Assembly: GCA_017871115.1 (NCBI GenBank)
Contig: JAFCIZ010000004.1
Coordinates: 720,501-784,500, forward strand
Direction: 5' to 3'
Origin: Cunninghamella blakesleeana
Taxonomy: Eukaryota; Mucoromycota; Mucoromycetes; Mucorales; Cunninghamellaceae
DNA: 64,000 nucleotides
The notes beneath the pieces were generated by a model. The model was not told where the DNA came from. It searched no databases and saw only the letters and a list, made by a program, of their open reading frames with translations. Below, one piece after another: positions 49,782 to 63,889 of this stretch (the first letter of the stretch is position 1; each line of letters begins with the position of its first letter). The position numbers and the translations under genes are program-made.

Positions 49782-51609
49782 TCAAAACATTATTACTATT
49801 ATTCCCGCTACGTATTAATTTTAACATTTTGTATAATTTTTATTTATTTATTTAATTTATTTAATCATCATTTCATTTATTTTTTATTTTCATTTCACAC
49901 ATATCCATATATAACATTCCCTTTCCTTTCTCCTTTTTTTATAAGAAATATTTATTGTATATAAATATATATATTATTCACTCATTTAATACCCTTTAAT
50001 TTTGATAATTTATTAATAAACATTCTCTCTTATTTAACCTTTTATTATTACTTTTAAGAGAAAACCTAATAATTCTATCTAGAAAGATTTATTATATATA
50101 TATTTAAGGGGAAAAAAGGGACATATAATTGATTGGTTTTTATCAGTCCTAGATAAGTTATCTTAAATCTAATCAAAAAAAAAAAAAAAGATTTCATCAC
50201 CTACATTTTAAAATATATAAAAAAAAACAAAAAAACGCCATCTTAAAAACAAATAGTTTTTTTTTAAAAAAAAAGAAAAAATGATTTAGCTACTACTTTT
50301 TTATTATTATTTATTATTTATTCATATTTTAAAAAACAAAAAAAATGATAATCATTCATTAACTTATGTACTCCTTGGATGCATAGATGATCCATTTTAT
50401 ATAGCGATTATCTTTTTATAGAAAATAATAATGAAAATAGAAATTGCATATAATAATGGAATATACTAAATGTGATCACATGATACCATTATCATTTTAA
50501 ACAATAAACTATGAAGTCATTTTAAAATGAATGGAAATGAAATAGTGATTAATAATTTATGTGGTGGTTATAACGATAAATTAAAAGTATGTAAAACTTT
50601 AATAAATACATAGTAAGAAAAAGAAAACGAAGCTCAAGCCATAGAAATCTATTTTTTTAATGTATTTATAATTAAATTTCCTTTTTTTTTTTTTCTTTTT
50701 TTTAAAAAAAATGCCTTTATTTTATATTAAATATTCTTATGTACTTTGCTAATTTTTTTTTTTTTTACATATAAAAAATGATTGTGTTACGTTTAGATTT
50801 TTGTTACAATTTCAGATTTAGTGATCTATTTAACATGAATATATATGCATATTTAGCATGAATTTTATTTTTTAAAGAAATCAATCAATATTCAAGATCA
50901 TTCTAAAAAAACGTATCAACATATAATACATGATCCTATTATTTAACTATTGCAATTTCGGCACAATTGGCTTATTAGTTATGGAAATACATAAATATAT
51001 ATATATATTTGTTATGATTCTTTCGATTCCTCGTTCATTGTTCAAGAACATCGTATCAAAATTAAACTATAGATTGATGATGGTTATATTATTGGTATAT
51101 CTAATTTTCTAGTCAATTGGTTTACTATTTATTGTTTACATGGATAAATAAATATTCAGTTTGAATAAAAGAAAAAAGAAAACTTCAAATATTTATATAT
51201 GTATTTTTTTTCTTTTAAAAAAATGTGTATAAAAGGAAATATATAAACTTTTTATGGAATTTCGAAATTTCATTGGTCTTGACTCATTTTAATTCATCTA
51301 TAAAATATATCTTTATTTCATATATTCTATAGTTTATAATCATTATTTTATTCATTTTATATGATGTAAATTATATACACCACTCTATTTTTTATATTTA
51401 ATATACATTTTATTTATTATGATTGTAATAATAATAATAATAATTTGTAATGGTTTTTTTATTGATTCAAAAAAAAAAGGTTTTTGCATTGGTCGGAGTA
51501 AAAATAGATAAGCTTTATTTTTTAATCTTTTTTTTTAATCACCTTTTTTTTTTTTTACTCTTTTATTTTTTTCCCCTTTTCGTTTCTTATAAAAAAAACT
51601 TTAAAGGAA
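49782..51609. other. Intergenic, no gene seen
   Basis: 1.8 kb between PEX22 and the carrier gene, both plus strand. It contains T9A9 (about 50258-50275) and other A/T runs. No frame or RNA gene is supported. Confidence 0.6.
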
Positions 51610-51748
51610 ATGAGTGACAGTAATTCGCCTAAAAAAAGTATATTGGTAAAATAGTAAATATTTATATGGCATAAAAAGAATACATATAAAATTTTATATT
51701 ATTATTTATAATAATAATACTATTATTATTTTCTCTTCAAGTTTAATT

Positions 51749-51781
<33 letters not shown>

Positions 51782-53503
51782 TGGTGTGTCCATTTTTCCC
51801 AAATAGAATGCATCTATAGCAGGGTTTGTAGCTGGCTCAACTGAACTATTGATTATGCAGGTACAATAAAATAAAATAAAAAATATATTCATATATATAT
51901 ATATATATATATATAAATATATGCAAATACAAATGTATAATATAATACGAGAAGTACCCTATTGACACGCACACACGTAAATATGTATGTATATCTAGCC
52001 AACTGATACTTTAAAAACGAGAATTCAATCTTTACGCGTAGCATCTCATTATAAACAAGGTATCATAAATTCTTTTAAACAAGTTATTAAAGAAGAAGGT
52101 TTTACAGGTAAGAAAAATGTTTGATAAGAGTCACAAAAATAAAAATAAAAAAAAGAACTGTTTATACATAAATTGTTTAATACTTCAAAATTAATTTCTC
52201 TATTTTTATTTTTATTTTTTTAAAAAATAGCACTTTATCGAGGAACTTCACCTGCTTTATGTATTGTTGTTCCTAGAGTATCATTGCAGTATATGGGATT
52301 AGCTTTTTATAAACCTATTTTTGAAAAATTGGAAGGAAATATTCTACCTAAAAGTAGCTCTGCTGGTTTGGCTGGGGTAATTATATAAAAATATCATCAT
52401 TTACTATATATGTTTTTATATATTTTATGGATTGATTAATTAACGGTAATTTTTTTTCATATACTTATATTTATGTTTACATTCGCAGATTTGTACTGGT
52501 ATTACTCAAGCTGTTACATTAGGTATATATATATATATATATTAAAAAATAGCAGTAGAATAACCAAAAAGCTAAACTGACTAATATATATACAATAGTA
52601 ACACCATTGGAAATGATTAAAGTAAGACAGCAAACAGATTTATTAAACGCTGAACATCAAAGAAAATACCGAGGATTATTCAATACAGCTTCTCAAATTA
52701 TTCGAAATGAAGGGTAAAGAAAAACATGTATATATTTTAAAAAAATTGATCAAGTAATTGTCTAATTACCTTTCCCTTCTCACTTTTCTCTCTCTTTGTT
52801 CTTTCTCTTCTTTTTTTTTTTTTTTTGATTGTAGTATTTTGTCCCTATATAACGGATTATTAGCAACAGTTGTAAGACAATCATGGGGTAATTAAATAAA
52901 ATAAAATAGAATATATATGAAGAATTATAAACTTATTTATTTGATATGTTTTATTATTATTATTATCATTTTAGGATTATTGATCAAGTTTTCAGCATAT
53001 ACCGAAATAAAAGCATTATTTGAAAAGACATCATCCGATCCTACTCAACCGTTAAGTCCTTATAAATATATGATCAGCGGAGGATTAGCTAATGTCATAG
53101 TTGGTGTTGCCAATTCCCCACCAGATGTGATAAAAACTAGATTGTAAGAAAAAAAAAAAAGAAAGAAAAAAAAAAAAGCTTTGATAATAATAATCGTTAT
53201 TTTGAATTTAGACAAGATGAAGGAAAGTTATATAAAAGTACCTGGGATTGTGTTAAAAGTATGGCGAAAAATGAAGGATTTAAATCATTTTTTAAAGGTT
53301 CATGGTTAAGAATTATTAGGATTAGTCCAGGTAAATATATTTATCATACATATATATAAATAAAAGCAATGGATATATTATAAAAAAAAACCATTAATAA
53401 TTATTTTTATTATTACCATATTTTATTACTAAATTAATTAGGTGGTGCTATTCAATTTGCTATGTATGAAAAAACAATGCATTGGTTGGATGGAAGAAAA
53501 TAG
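51610..53503 (+). CDS. Mitochondrial carrier family transporter
   Basis: Ten exons (51610-51645, 51807-51860, 51999-52107, 52231-52376, 52489-52522, 52599-52713, 52835-52887, 52975-53143, 53212-53330, 53442-53503), 298 aa, the standard size. Three repeats each carry the signature: QPTDTLKTRIQS, TPLEMIKVRQQ and SPPDVIKTRLQ, each with later EGF/EGI...LYRG/LYNG/FFKG. The first and third match Px[DE]xx[KR]x[RK], and the second has Glu. Six membrane helices are expected. The second-repeat KYRGLFNTASQIIRNEGILS is like tricarboxylate and succinate-fumarate carriers, but the substrate cannot be settled. It lies in the inner mitochondrial membrane. Introns are short and the exon count is the second highest per kb in the window. 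A T(n)A(n)tag acceptor precedes exon 4. Confidence 0.9.
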
Positions 53504-53822
53504 AATGTTTAGACTGAAAAATTTTAAGTTTATAAAAAATTGGCCAGTACGAATTTTTTTTTTTTAAAATAAATCAATTTTATTTTTTCAATTTCTCTTT
53601 CTTTCTCTTTCTTTTTCTTTTTTATATATAGAGACATAAGTTATTGTTTTTTTTATTCAAATCTACCCATTCTTTTTGTAGTTATTTCTTTTTGGTTTTT
53701 ATATAATATAGTCATCTTTATATATATAAATATATATATATATATTTGTTATTATTTTTATTAGTAATCGATCTATCTATTTATTTATTTATATACACAT
53801 ATTTTTTTTTGTTCTTTAATCC
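53504..53822. other. Short intergenic, carrier 3' flank / IBTK-like promoter
   Basis: 319 bases of AT-rich sequence. The IBTK-like start follows directly on a T run at 53801-53810. Confidence 0.55.
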
Positions 53823-55152
53823 ATGATATCAATATTCAAAGCGATAAAAGTTAATGATGTAGAAACTATTCAATATTTAATTAATCTTGCTTCCATTTCT
53901 CAACAACAACAACAACATATTTCAAAAGAAACGCAGACTTGGCTTTTACCTTATTTAAAAGTAACAAATCAGAAACAATATAATCTCAATCGTCGTTCTT
54001 TATCTGGAAAAACACCTTTACATTATGCTATCAACTTGAATAGAATTAAAATAGCTCAACTTTTAATTGAGTCTCCTTTGGTAAACGTGAATATTCGTGA
54101 TCGTGAAAATGGTTGGACAGCTTTACACAGGTATTTTTTTAAAAAAAAATAAAGTATAAGTGAGAAGATAGACATGCTTAAAAGAAGAAAATGAAATATT
54201 CATACAAGTTATCTTTTTTTCTTTTTCTTTTTTTTTAAAAAAATATGAATATAAAGGGCATTATATCTTGGAAGAATTGAAATAGTGTCATTGCTTATGA
54301 AACGTCAGGATCTTGATATTAGGATTAAGGTAAAGATATATATAGATAAATATTTGATAGGGAAGTACAATATTTTTATTTTTATTTTTATTTTTTTTTT
54401 TAATTTTTTACTAAAAGAAATATATGTATATAATATTTATTAGGATTGGGAAGGATATCAGGCCTTAGAATTGTTTGATACAACTATAATCGATTCTCAA
54501 CCATTAATAAGAAAATTAGAAACGCCAATCACAAATGCATTTTCACAAACGTTGATCAATAATGGGATGATTATGATGGATGATGATCACATGACCACCG
54601 CTACATTTGATAACAGTAATAACCGTACAACTACGCCATTCTCAAAATATTGTCATTATGGAGGTACTGATCTTTATAGTTGGGGAATGAATGCTACTTA
54701 TCTATTAGGTCATTTGGATTCTGAAAATCGATCAAGGCCTGAAAGAGTTCCACTAAAACTGGAATCTCAACAGTCCGCCCATTTTTTACGCCGACCATCT
54801 TATTTAATTAAATCAGTCCATATGTCAAAATTTCATATGGCCATTCTTACTACTGAATCATCCCATAATCTATTATTCTGTGGTTTTGGAAGAGGTGGAC
54901 GGTTAGGCAATGGGAAAGAAAAAGAAAAGGATGTTCAGTTAGCACCTGTACCTATTGATTGGCCTGAGCAATTTTTATCCGTGGCTTTAGGAAGAGATCA
55001 CTCTATTGCGCTTACTACAAATGGAAATGTTATCACTTTTGGAAGTAATGAATATGGTCAATTAGGTAGATAATTAAAAATAATTAAAATTAAGAGTATA
55101 CTTAATACACGTATTCATACGTATATGATATATATGAATATGATATTTATAC

Positions 55153-55190
<38 letters not shown>

Positions 55191-58100
55191 GATAGGTTAT
55201 GATTTAGAAGATAGAAATAATCATTTAAATCAATATACACCTCGTAAAATTCAAGCACAAAATCTCAAAAGACAACCTTTTATTGGTGTGGCAGCTTCAA
55301 AAGTACATTCTATTGTTTATACATCAAATGAATTATTTTCATTTGGATATAATCAAGGCCAGCTAGGTAATTTATTTAAAGAAAATTACACCATGTTATA
55401 TACAAGAGTCTAATTATAAATATTATTATCATTATTATCATTATATTTTAGGTTATCATCATTTAGGAAATGATGCTCGACAAACTTCTCCCAGAAAAGT
55501 TGCTTTTGGTTTTAAAATCCTTCAAATTGTTGCAAACGTAAATTATATATAATACGAATAATATATACTTGCAAATATAATTAATTTATTTGTTACAATA
55601 TATAATTAATCACATATTATTATTATGAATTACTAGGATTATGCGACTGTTATTCTTAATCAAAACCATGATGTTATGATGTTAGCTAATTATGAAACAA
55701 ATAAAGTTGCGTAAGTTGTTATTATTATCATGTTAATATTACATATGTATAAACCAAATATGCATGATGATCATGAACTTATATAATTTCTATTTTAAAT
55801 TTATTTTAGGTTTTCTCTGAATAGATTTCCTAGTAACATTGCAGTTCATTCATTTGCAACCAACCGTATAGTAAAAGTAATATCGAGTGGGGATATCTAT
55901 TTAGGTGCTATATCTAGTATGGGAGATGTATATATATGGACTTGTAAACCAGCAACACAAGTATCTGACCTGGATAAAATACAACAACAATCACAACGAT
56001 CAAAGCAGCATCCACTTATCATTACAACACCACCAAAGAAAGTATGGATCGCATCAAAATCGGAAAATATGGCAGCAGATGCTAGTATAGGACAAGACGG
56101 AGAAGTCATTATTTGTACGGTCTCAGGGCATGTTTTTGTAGGTGGTACAACAAAAAAAGAAAATGTAAAAGACGGAAAATTCAAATTCCAACGTATCAAT
56201 CATTTACAACGATGTATTCAAGTATGTGCTAATCCTAATGGGTCGTTTGCTTCTATTCGTTCAGAACATTTATTAAGTTTACCAACACCTATTAATTCAA
56301 CATTTAAAATAGATCTTTTAAATGCATTACCACATTATGCCGTATCACAATCACTTGAACAAAATAAATCAGAATTTGAAAAGAAAAAAAGTCAATTATT
56401 AGAAAAAACAAAACAAAAATACATTGGATTCATTGATTCATCACAACAATATTGGAATGATGGTAATGAGTCAGATGAAGAAAAAAAAAATGAAAAAATG
56501 AATATGGAATTACGGGAAATTGAACAGCAGCATTGTAATCGTTTGAACAAATTAATTCTATCAGCATGGAATAAAATTGAACAGCATAATGATCCTACTC
56601 TTAATGTTTGCTTTTTAGTTCAAGGCAAGCCGGTTTATTGTCACTTAAGCATCTTACAAGGTCGATGTGGCACTAAAATTCATCAACTTTTTAATGACAC
56701 TTTAGAGGATAATAAAAAAGGAAAAATTTATCTGGAAGATCATATCAAATTTACTATTCAGCAAAAACAATCATTATCACGTCCTTGCTTCAATGTTTTA
56801 GTGGATGGATGTCATCTATTATCTGTCTTTATATTAATAGAATATATATACAATGATACAATTGATTTTTTTAGAACGAGAAAAACATTGCCGATACTCT
56901 CCAACTTGTCACCTACTCAACTTCCAGACATACAAGATGCTCGTTATGATTTAATAGCTCTATCAAAGTTTCTCGATTTGCCACTTTTATATGAATCTGT
57001 TTCATCTACCTATGTACCAGTACCTCAACCTTCATTATTAGAAGATTTTCAACAAATGATTACCACCACCATGGATAAAAGTAGTACTATTAGTATTAAT
57101 AACAACGGTGATCATATAACAGTAGCAGCGACAACAGATGTCAAAATCATATTAAAGGATGGATTCATACTATGCCATGAAGTCATTCTAAGGCAACGAT
57201 GCCCCTTTTTTAAATGTTTATTTGATCCTAAAGTCAATTGGGTAGCAAGTAGAAGGAGTGAACAACAGCAACATATTCATGTGAATTTAGATCATCATTC
57301 TTTAGAAATAATGAAGCTTATGCTGATCTATATTTATTCTACTGTGGACGACGAGCATATTGTTTTTGATTCTATTGCTGGTGACTCTGTTGATCAACTC
57401 ATGGTGATTATCGTTCAATTATTAGGTGCAGCAGATGAATTTCTCTTACCTGGATTAAAATTACTATGCGAACGTACTTTGATTCCAATGATTACTTTAA
57501 GAACCGCTGGTACTTTATTGGAATACTCTCATTATTATGATTCCCCTTCTTTAAAGATGGCTTGTTTAAAATTAATTCAAGTAAATATGTTTTCCTTTGT
57601 TACTGCAGGGTAAAGCTAACTTATATATACATACATATAATGAAAAATAATAATTAAATCGACTAAATTGCTTTCTTTTTTCTTTCTTTTTTTAAATAGT
57701 TTACTTACACAAATTGATAGATCCCTTATACAAGAATTAGAAACATTTATTTGCTCAGAACAAATAAATACCCAACCTTTTATACGTCAACCATTACAGC
57801 AAAATAGAATTGAAAAAAAAGATGAATGGAATGATGATATTAAAACAGAAGCAAATGAGTTATTATTTGATGACGAAGATTTGCAAATGACAATATCAAC
57901 ATGGATGCGTGAAGAAACACCAATAGCTACTAATTATATAGAATATTTGGAAACTACTTTGCCTCTTAAAAAAAATATACTACCTCAACTTCAAATTGGT
58001 AGCTCTGCTCCTTCACTTCAAAATGAAGAAATAAAAATAAAAATGGAACAACAACAAAAGAAAAATAAAAGTAGTAGTAATAATAATAATAAAAAAGGAT

Positions 58101-59353
58101 CACCAAGAGGTACACCATTATTATTTACTTCTATTCAAGAACAACAAGAGCAATTGAAAAAAAAGTCTTCTTCCCAAGAATATACTGATACTATTATTCC
58201 ATCAAGTTGGATATCGCCTGATGATTCTATGTAAGTTGATAAGAATAGTAATAATAAAATGTTTTTTTTATATAAGTAATTATTATAAAGAAAGGAAGAA
58301 AAAAAAAAAAGAATCGAAATACTTATCTTTTTGCTTTAATTAGATTATCATCTTCCAAACTATCTTTGCGTGATATATTTAATCAAGAAGCTGACCAACC
58401 TTTAACAACATCTGCATTACCTAAGGCAATTACGATTATTACAATATATACATATAAACTGTACATATATGTACATGTGTTAACATAATCACTAATGTTT
58501 AAAATTTTTAATTCAATAGGGGTCTGCTATAGCTATCAAGAAGTTATCTCAAAAGGAAAGAAAACGTTTACAACAGCAAGAGTTGGCATCTTTATCATCC
58601 TCCCCATCATCAATAGCTACTTCATCATTTTCTACTTCCCCTTCTTCATCAGCATCACAAAAATCAGTATGGGGTGTACCAATCAATAATACAACGCCAA
58701 AAATGAAAGATGTTTTCAATACAGAGTTGGGAATTGGGAATGACCATTCAGCGACAATACCAACATCAACAATCAATACGAATCATATCATTAAAAATGC
58801 AACCATAAATAATGATGAATTATTAAAAGGCAAAAAAATGTAAGTGATTTTTATTAAAAAAGATCATAACTATAATAACAATAATTAATATAACTATACA
58901 TACTTATATATTCTGGTTATTATTATTATTTAAAAAACATAATAATTCTATAGATACACTTCTAAAGAAAAATTATTAGATCAGCATCAAAATGGATGGG
59001 AAAGAAAGCCTAGTGAAACAATTCCAACGAAGACATTATTTGATCCTATAAAGAGCCTCGGCCCTTCTTTTCAATTAATACCACTTGTTCACCCTATCTC
59101 CAACAAGGGAAAAGATAAACTCAGTCCCTATTCTTTGTCAAATCATCATCATCATCAGGATCTTTTACGACGTTCATCCTTTCAAGCAATTCAACAAGAG
59201 CAGAAATTAGAAGATGATTGGAAAAAAGGAAAAAAGAAAAACTTGATACTTATTCAACGCGAAGAAACAGCTATTGAAGAATTAAAAGAAAATTATATAC
59301 AATTATGTGAAAGGGGTTGTGGTGAATGGTTTGATATTCATCCTTCAAAATAA
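53823..59353 (+). CDS. IBTK-like protein: ankyrin, RCC1 and two BTB domains
   Basis: Eleven exons (53823-54130, 54257-54329, 54444-55065, 55196-55366, 55452-55537, 55637-55710, 55810-57609, 57700-58230, 58344-58425, 58520-58839, 58954-59353), about 1488 aa. Ankyrin repeats at about 60-150 (GKTPLHYAINLNRIKIAQLL, GWTALHR). RCC1 repeats at about 220-450 (DLYSWGMN, LLFCGFGRGGRLGNG, NGNVITFGSNEYGQLG, LFSFGYNQGQLG). BTB 1 near 708 (VCFLVQGKPVYCHLSIL) and BTB 2 near 888 (VKIILKDGFILCHEVIL). The conserved C-terminal region has KKLSQKERKRLQQQ and SSFQAIQQEQ, and the protein ends in a GCGEWFDIH segment. Animal IBTK is a substrate receptor for the Cul3 ubiquitin ligase, and this is probably the fungal counterpart. 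Intron 9 appears to use a GC donor (58426). Confidence 0.9.
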
Positions 59354-59703
59354 TACCTTTTAAATAATTAATATATATAATATTCATTTTTACTTTGCTA
59401 ATTTATTAATAAAAATAAAGCTTTTTTTTGCATATCATAAAACTTCTATACTCATTTGTAAATTTATATGTATATATTAAAAAATAAATAATGTAGTGCG
59501 TAAAAAAAAATAAAAATGAGATGTATATACTCTTGTATATATGCTAAAAAAATGGAAAAAAAATATAATGAATAAAAAAAAAATATGCTATATATATACA
59601 AATGTAAGTATATATATATATTAAATAAAATAAATATATAATGTATTATAATGCATAGAAAAAGATATAGAAAATATGTAAAGTTGACTGAAACGTGTCA
59701 TTA
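59354..59703. other. Convergent intergenic, no gene seen
   Basis: 350 bases between the IBTK-like stop and the Trf4-like stop, with A runs and AT words only. Confidence 0.65.
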
Positions 59704-61750
59704 TCATTCCTCCTGGTATATATCAAAATTAAAAGTCTTTGCCGCTTCTTCATTTTCCCAAGATTTTTGACGATATACCTGATATAGACTATCACGTTGT
59801 TCAAGCATTTTTAATGGAATAAAACCAATCCATCGTAATACAGATGATTCTCTGAATGCAGATGATCTGGTTTCTTGTGGTGGCGGTGAAAAAGAGATAG
59901 TATTGGTAAATGATGGCGATGATGGGGTAGATGTAGGTAAAGAATTTGATGAGGAATCTGCTACAATCTTTCCATAAATGTTCCTTGTAATAATGTTATA
60001 AGCTGCTCTAAACTTTCTGGCGACATAATTAGCTTTATAGGATTTGCATGCAATATCATTAGACGAATCTAATGGATCTTCAATACTAAATACTGGTTGT
60101 CCGTCTCTAGCTGTAGTAGTCTAGTTATATAAAAATTATCACCATTTTTGAAAATATAAATAATAATACAATTAAAAAATCACACACTTCCTTCTCCTTT
60201 TTTTTAAATATATATATATATATATATTGATTTATTTATTATTTACCTTTGAATAATAAAATCCATTATCATTGACATTAATACTAACTTTTCCTATACG
60301 AAATCGATTGCCATACAAATGAAAAAAATCTAACAATAATACACCAAGGTTTTCTTTAGGATTAATCATACCAGTAGCTACTCTAGGATGTCTCTGCATT
60401 TGATAATAAATGATCATAGTAAATGAAAGTTAATAAAGCTAATTATAATATTATATCTATTAATTTATTATTATTATTATTATACATTTAATATTATTTA
60501 TTGTCGTTACCTGTAAAAAACTAAGCACTAAACATGTAGTAGCATATCCTCCTAATCCTCCAGTAAATACTTCGTTTAAACCTTGAACAGATAAATAATG
60601 CTTTATGATCAATGTTAATTCACGTAAACCAGGATATTGTTCAGTCATTTGTTGAATATATTTTGAGGCTTTCACTCCGTTATCAGAATTCATAATAATA
60701 TCCACTTTAAGACCAGTTAATTTATCTTCAAATTTAATCACAGGGACCTAATAATATTAATATTCATAAAGTATAAATATATAATTATGCATATAATACT
60801 ATCATTCATTTTATGATTACTAATTTATAATGTTTGTAACAACTATTATTATTTGCATTAATATTACCGTCGCCTTTAATATACGAGTAACTTTTCCTTT
60901 AGAAACACCTTCAGTCTCTAATAATTTGGCTAGTTGAATATACAATTGCGAGCTGACAGCACTATTTTTACGAGGGAGTTGTACAGTTAAATCAATGTCA
61001 CTATTAATTTATATGTTAGTATTAGAATAAGTTTTAAAAAAATGTCTATTTATTTTGTTTATTTATAATTATGTTCTTTAATTATTATACCTGTCAGGAA
61101 GATAAATATTTGATGCAAAACTTCCAAATACACATACTTCAGCACCACGCCATAATTTTTCAACTACAAATTGAACTTTATGAATCACATATTCTCTTAA
61201 TAGTTTTTCTGATTTTTTGGGTTCCAAATATCTTAACAGCATTTTAACTTCATTGAAATATCTATTAAAATAAAAAAAATAAAAAAAAAAAAATGGAAAA
61301 TAGAAGGGCTATTAATATTATATATTATTGCTATGCTTATATATATATATATATATATTGTTTTACCCTTTTGTTGCAGAATATTGATCAGCTGTTGATA
61401 ATAATTTTTGATTTAAAGGCTGCCACCAAGGAAAATGCTGTTTAATAGTCTGTTTTAGTTCATAGGAGTTTATTGTACCATATTCAAGTATGTCTTCAGG
61501 ATCCAATTTTCTTTTCTTTTTATCACCGTCTACACTAAGAGAAATATATTCATCTTCCTCTGTATTTAAGAGTAATTATAAAAATAATAATACATGTATA
61601 CTTATGAGAGAGCGTCTGGTATGTATTTTCGATTATCATATTCATCATAATCTGTCTGTACTATTTGTTTATTTTTTATATATATCCTTTTAAGAAAATA
61701 TACATACCGTCTTCGCTAGAAGATTCTCTAAACCTTTTCCTGGACGCCAT
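59704..61750 (-). CDS. Non-canonical poly(A) polymerase, Trf4/PAPD5 type
   Basis: Seven exons on the minus strand (61708-61750, 61367-61559, 61091-61261, 60868-61000, 60511-60747, 60247-60393, 59704-60120), 446 aa. The nucleotidyltransferase motif is FGSFASNIYLPDSDIDLTVQ with both catalytic Asp in SDIDL; KFEDKLTGLKVDIIMN supplies the third Asp. The PAP-associated domain follows: ELTLIIKHYLSVQGLNEVFT, GGLGGYATTCLVLSFLQ, NLGVLLLDFFHLYGNRF and IGKVSINVNDNGFYY. This is the Trf4/Trf5/Cid14 group. These enzymes act in TRAMP to add short A tails to aberrant nuclear RNAs for exosome decay. The short basic, acidic N-terminus (MASRKRFRESSSED) suits nuclear location. An intron falls within the Ser codon before the first catalytic Asp. 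Confidence 0.93.
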
Positions 61751-61793
61751 TTAAAGAATATTGATAAAAAAGAAAAAAAAAAAAAAAACCTGC

Positions 61794-61836
<43 letters not shown>

Positions 61837-62961
61837 AAATCTTTTTTTTAATAACCGTCACCTAATAATATTTTTATATTTACCATTGATTATTTTATAA
61901 TTATAACAATACCATTATCCTATCAATATAATATATATATATATTCATTGTTTAGAATTATTATTATAATAAAAAAAAGGTATGTATACATATTACTTAA
62001 CTTGAAAAAAAGAAAAGAAAATCATAACTGAGTTTAAACTTATCATAGAGCTTCTAATCATGCTAAGTATCTTTTTTTTGAATTTAAAAATCTCGACTTT
62101 CAAAAAAAAAGTTAAAGTTTGTTATTTATCTATCGATAAATATTTTGTTTATTAAATATTATGATGAAAAATGGTTTATCCGGGATAGTAGTAAAAAATA
62201 GTAAGTGAAGAGAGAACGTAAAAAAAAAAAGAAAAATGATTAAATTGAAAACTTTAAAATATTACTTGGCTTTGTTTAGCACAATAATGATTATTGTTTT
62301 TTAATAGAAGCAATATATATAGGAAGTAGTAATAATATTTAAAGGCAAAGGGGAAAAAACAGTGTATGAATATATAAAAACGGAGTAAAAGGGGAGAATA
62401 TAAAAAGAAAAAATAATCTATTGTTTAATCCATCAATATGACCTTTTTAAGGTAATTTTATATTTGTATATATATGTATATTTTTTTTAAAAACCTACCC
62501 CTCTCGTCTTTAATATAATTTGAAATTTATATATATATATATATATATATAACTCATAATGAAAATATGTTAACCAACAGTAATAGAAATAAATCATTAC
62601 TGTACGTAAAAAAAATAGATTGACATTAGGGGGTAATGAAAGTTTATATAAATATGTACATTTTAACTAAACGATATAGTCATTTAGAAATGGTCATATG
62701 AAATTTCTTCTTCTTTTTTAGTTATGCGCAAATCAGTAATATAATGGCTTATTATAATATTATTCATATAGATATACATACTACTATCTTTCTCTGGCTC
62801 TCTCTCTCCTAATACTCCATACTTTGATTTTCATTCTTAATTCCTACTCCCTTTAAAAAAATAAATAAATAAAAATATTTAACTACTCAATTATTTAATT
62901 CCTTTTTCTTCTTATTTTTATTATTTAATCATTTCTTCGTCTTTTATTTTTTCAAAAAAAA
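61751..62961. other. Divergent intergenic, no gene seen
   Basis: 1.2 kb between the Trf4-like gene (-) and the MFS gene (+). It holds a 39-base A run at 61795-61833, just upstream of the Trf4-like ATG, and a pyrimidine-rich leader before the MFS start (about 62790-62955). Confidence 0.6.
61795..61833. repeat. 39-base A homopolymer
   Basis: Starts 45 bases upstream of the Trf4-like start codon; on the sense strand of that gene it is a T run in the leader or promoter. Confidence 0.85.
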
Positions 62962-63889
62962 ATGCCGGCGTCAAATAAAGTATCAACAGTAATATTCGAT
63001 AAAACAAGTGTAGAATATGATATTCAAACGGAAAAGCAATATCAACCAAAAGTGTCAAGTTTTCGGTTCCTTTTAGTATTTATTGGGTACTTTATATATA
63101 TATATATACATTAAAAGAAAAAAATCATCAAAAATCTCGAATATACTTGTTCTAATATCTCTTTTTTTTTAATAATAATATCAAGCTTAATTCTTGGCTT
63201 TTTTATGGCAGCATTAGACCAAACCATTGTTATTACAGCACTTGGACAAATATCTGCTGAATTTAATGCTACAAATGATATAGGATGGGTAGGATCATCT
63301 TATTTATTAACAATGAGTGGATTTCAACCTATGTATGGTGTATTTGCTGATATTATGTAAGTTAAATAAATATATAAAAAAAGATTGATTCTAATGTATG
63401 TATACTTATTATTTTTTATTTTTTTTTAAAAAAAATAGTGGTCATAAAGCTGTCTACCTTATTGCTATCACTATCTTTTTAATTGGAAGTGTATTGTGCG
63501 GTTTATCTTCATCTATGTTTATGTTGATTATGTCAAGAGGTAATTTTTTTTTTTAAAAAAAAAAACGCATAAAATAATCATATTACAATACATGCATATG
63601 TATATGTATATTTATCGCTTTATTTATTTTTATTAAAAAATAGCTGTTCAAGGTATCGGAGGTGCTGGTTTAATTACAGTTGTACTAATCATTGTTACAG
63701 ATGTAGTTACTCCACGTGAACGAGGTAATATTTATTTGCATTTAAATTTTAATTATTTTAAAAGTTTACCTTCTAATTATTTTTTTTTATAATAGCTAAA
63801 TATCAAGGTTATTTAGGTGTAGCACTAGGTACAGCTACAATTGCTGGTCCAATTATTGGTGGGTTATTTGCTGATGCTAATTTATGGAG
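62962..63889 (+). CDS. DHA2-type MFS drug/metabolite transporter, 5' part
   Basis: Five exons are visible (62962-63086, 63186-63356, 63439-63539, 63644-63724, 63796-63889). The gene continues past the window after the donor at 63890. The N-terminus MPASNKVSTVIF... is cytosolic. Helix 1 with FFMAALDQTIVITALGQI is the DHA2 family hallmark (motif D1). WVGSSYLLTMSGFQPMYGV is helix 2, and FADIMGHKAVYL is motif A between helices 2 and 3. RAVQGIGGAGLI is motif B in helix 4, and YLGVALGTATIAGPIIGGLF is motif C in helix 5, marking an antiporter. DHA2 proteins have 14 helices and export drugs, siderophores or amino acids with proton exchange. The sixth helix onward is not in the window. Confidence 0.92.
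63544..63565. repeat. T11A11 block in an intron
   Basis: Starts four bases after the donor of intron 3 of the MFS gene (gtaattttt...), so here the block is at the 5' end of the intron instead of the 3' end. Confidence 0.8.
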
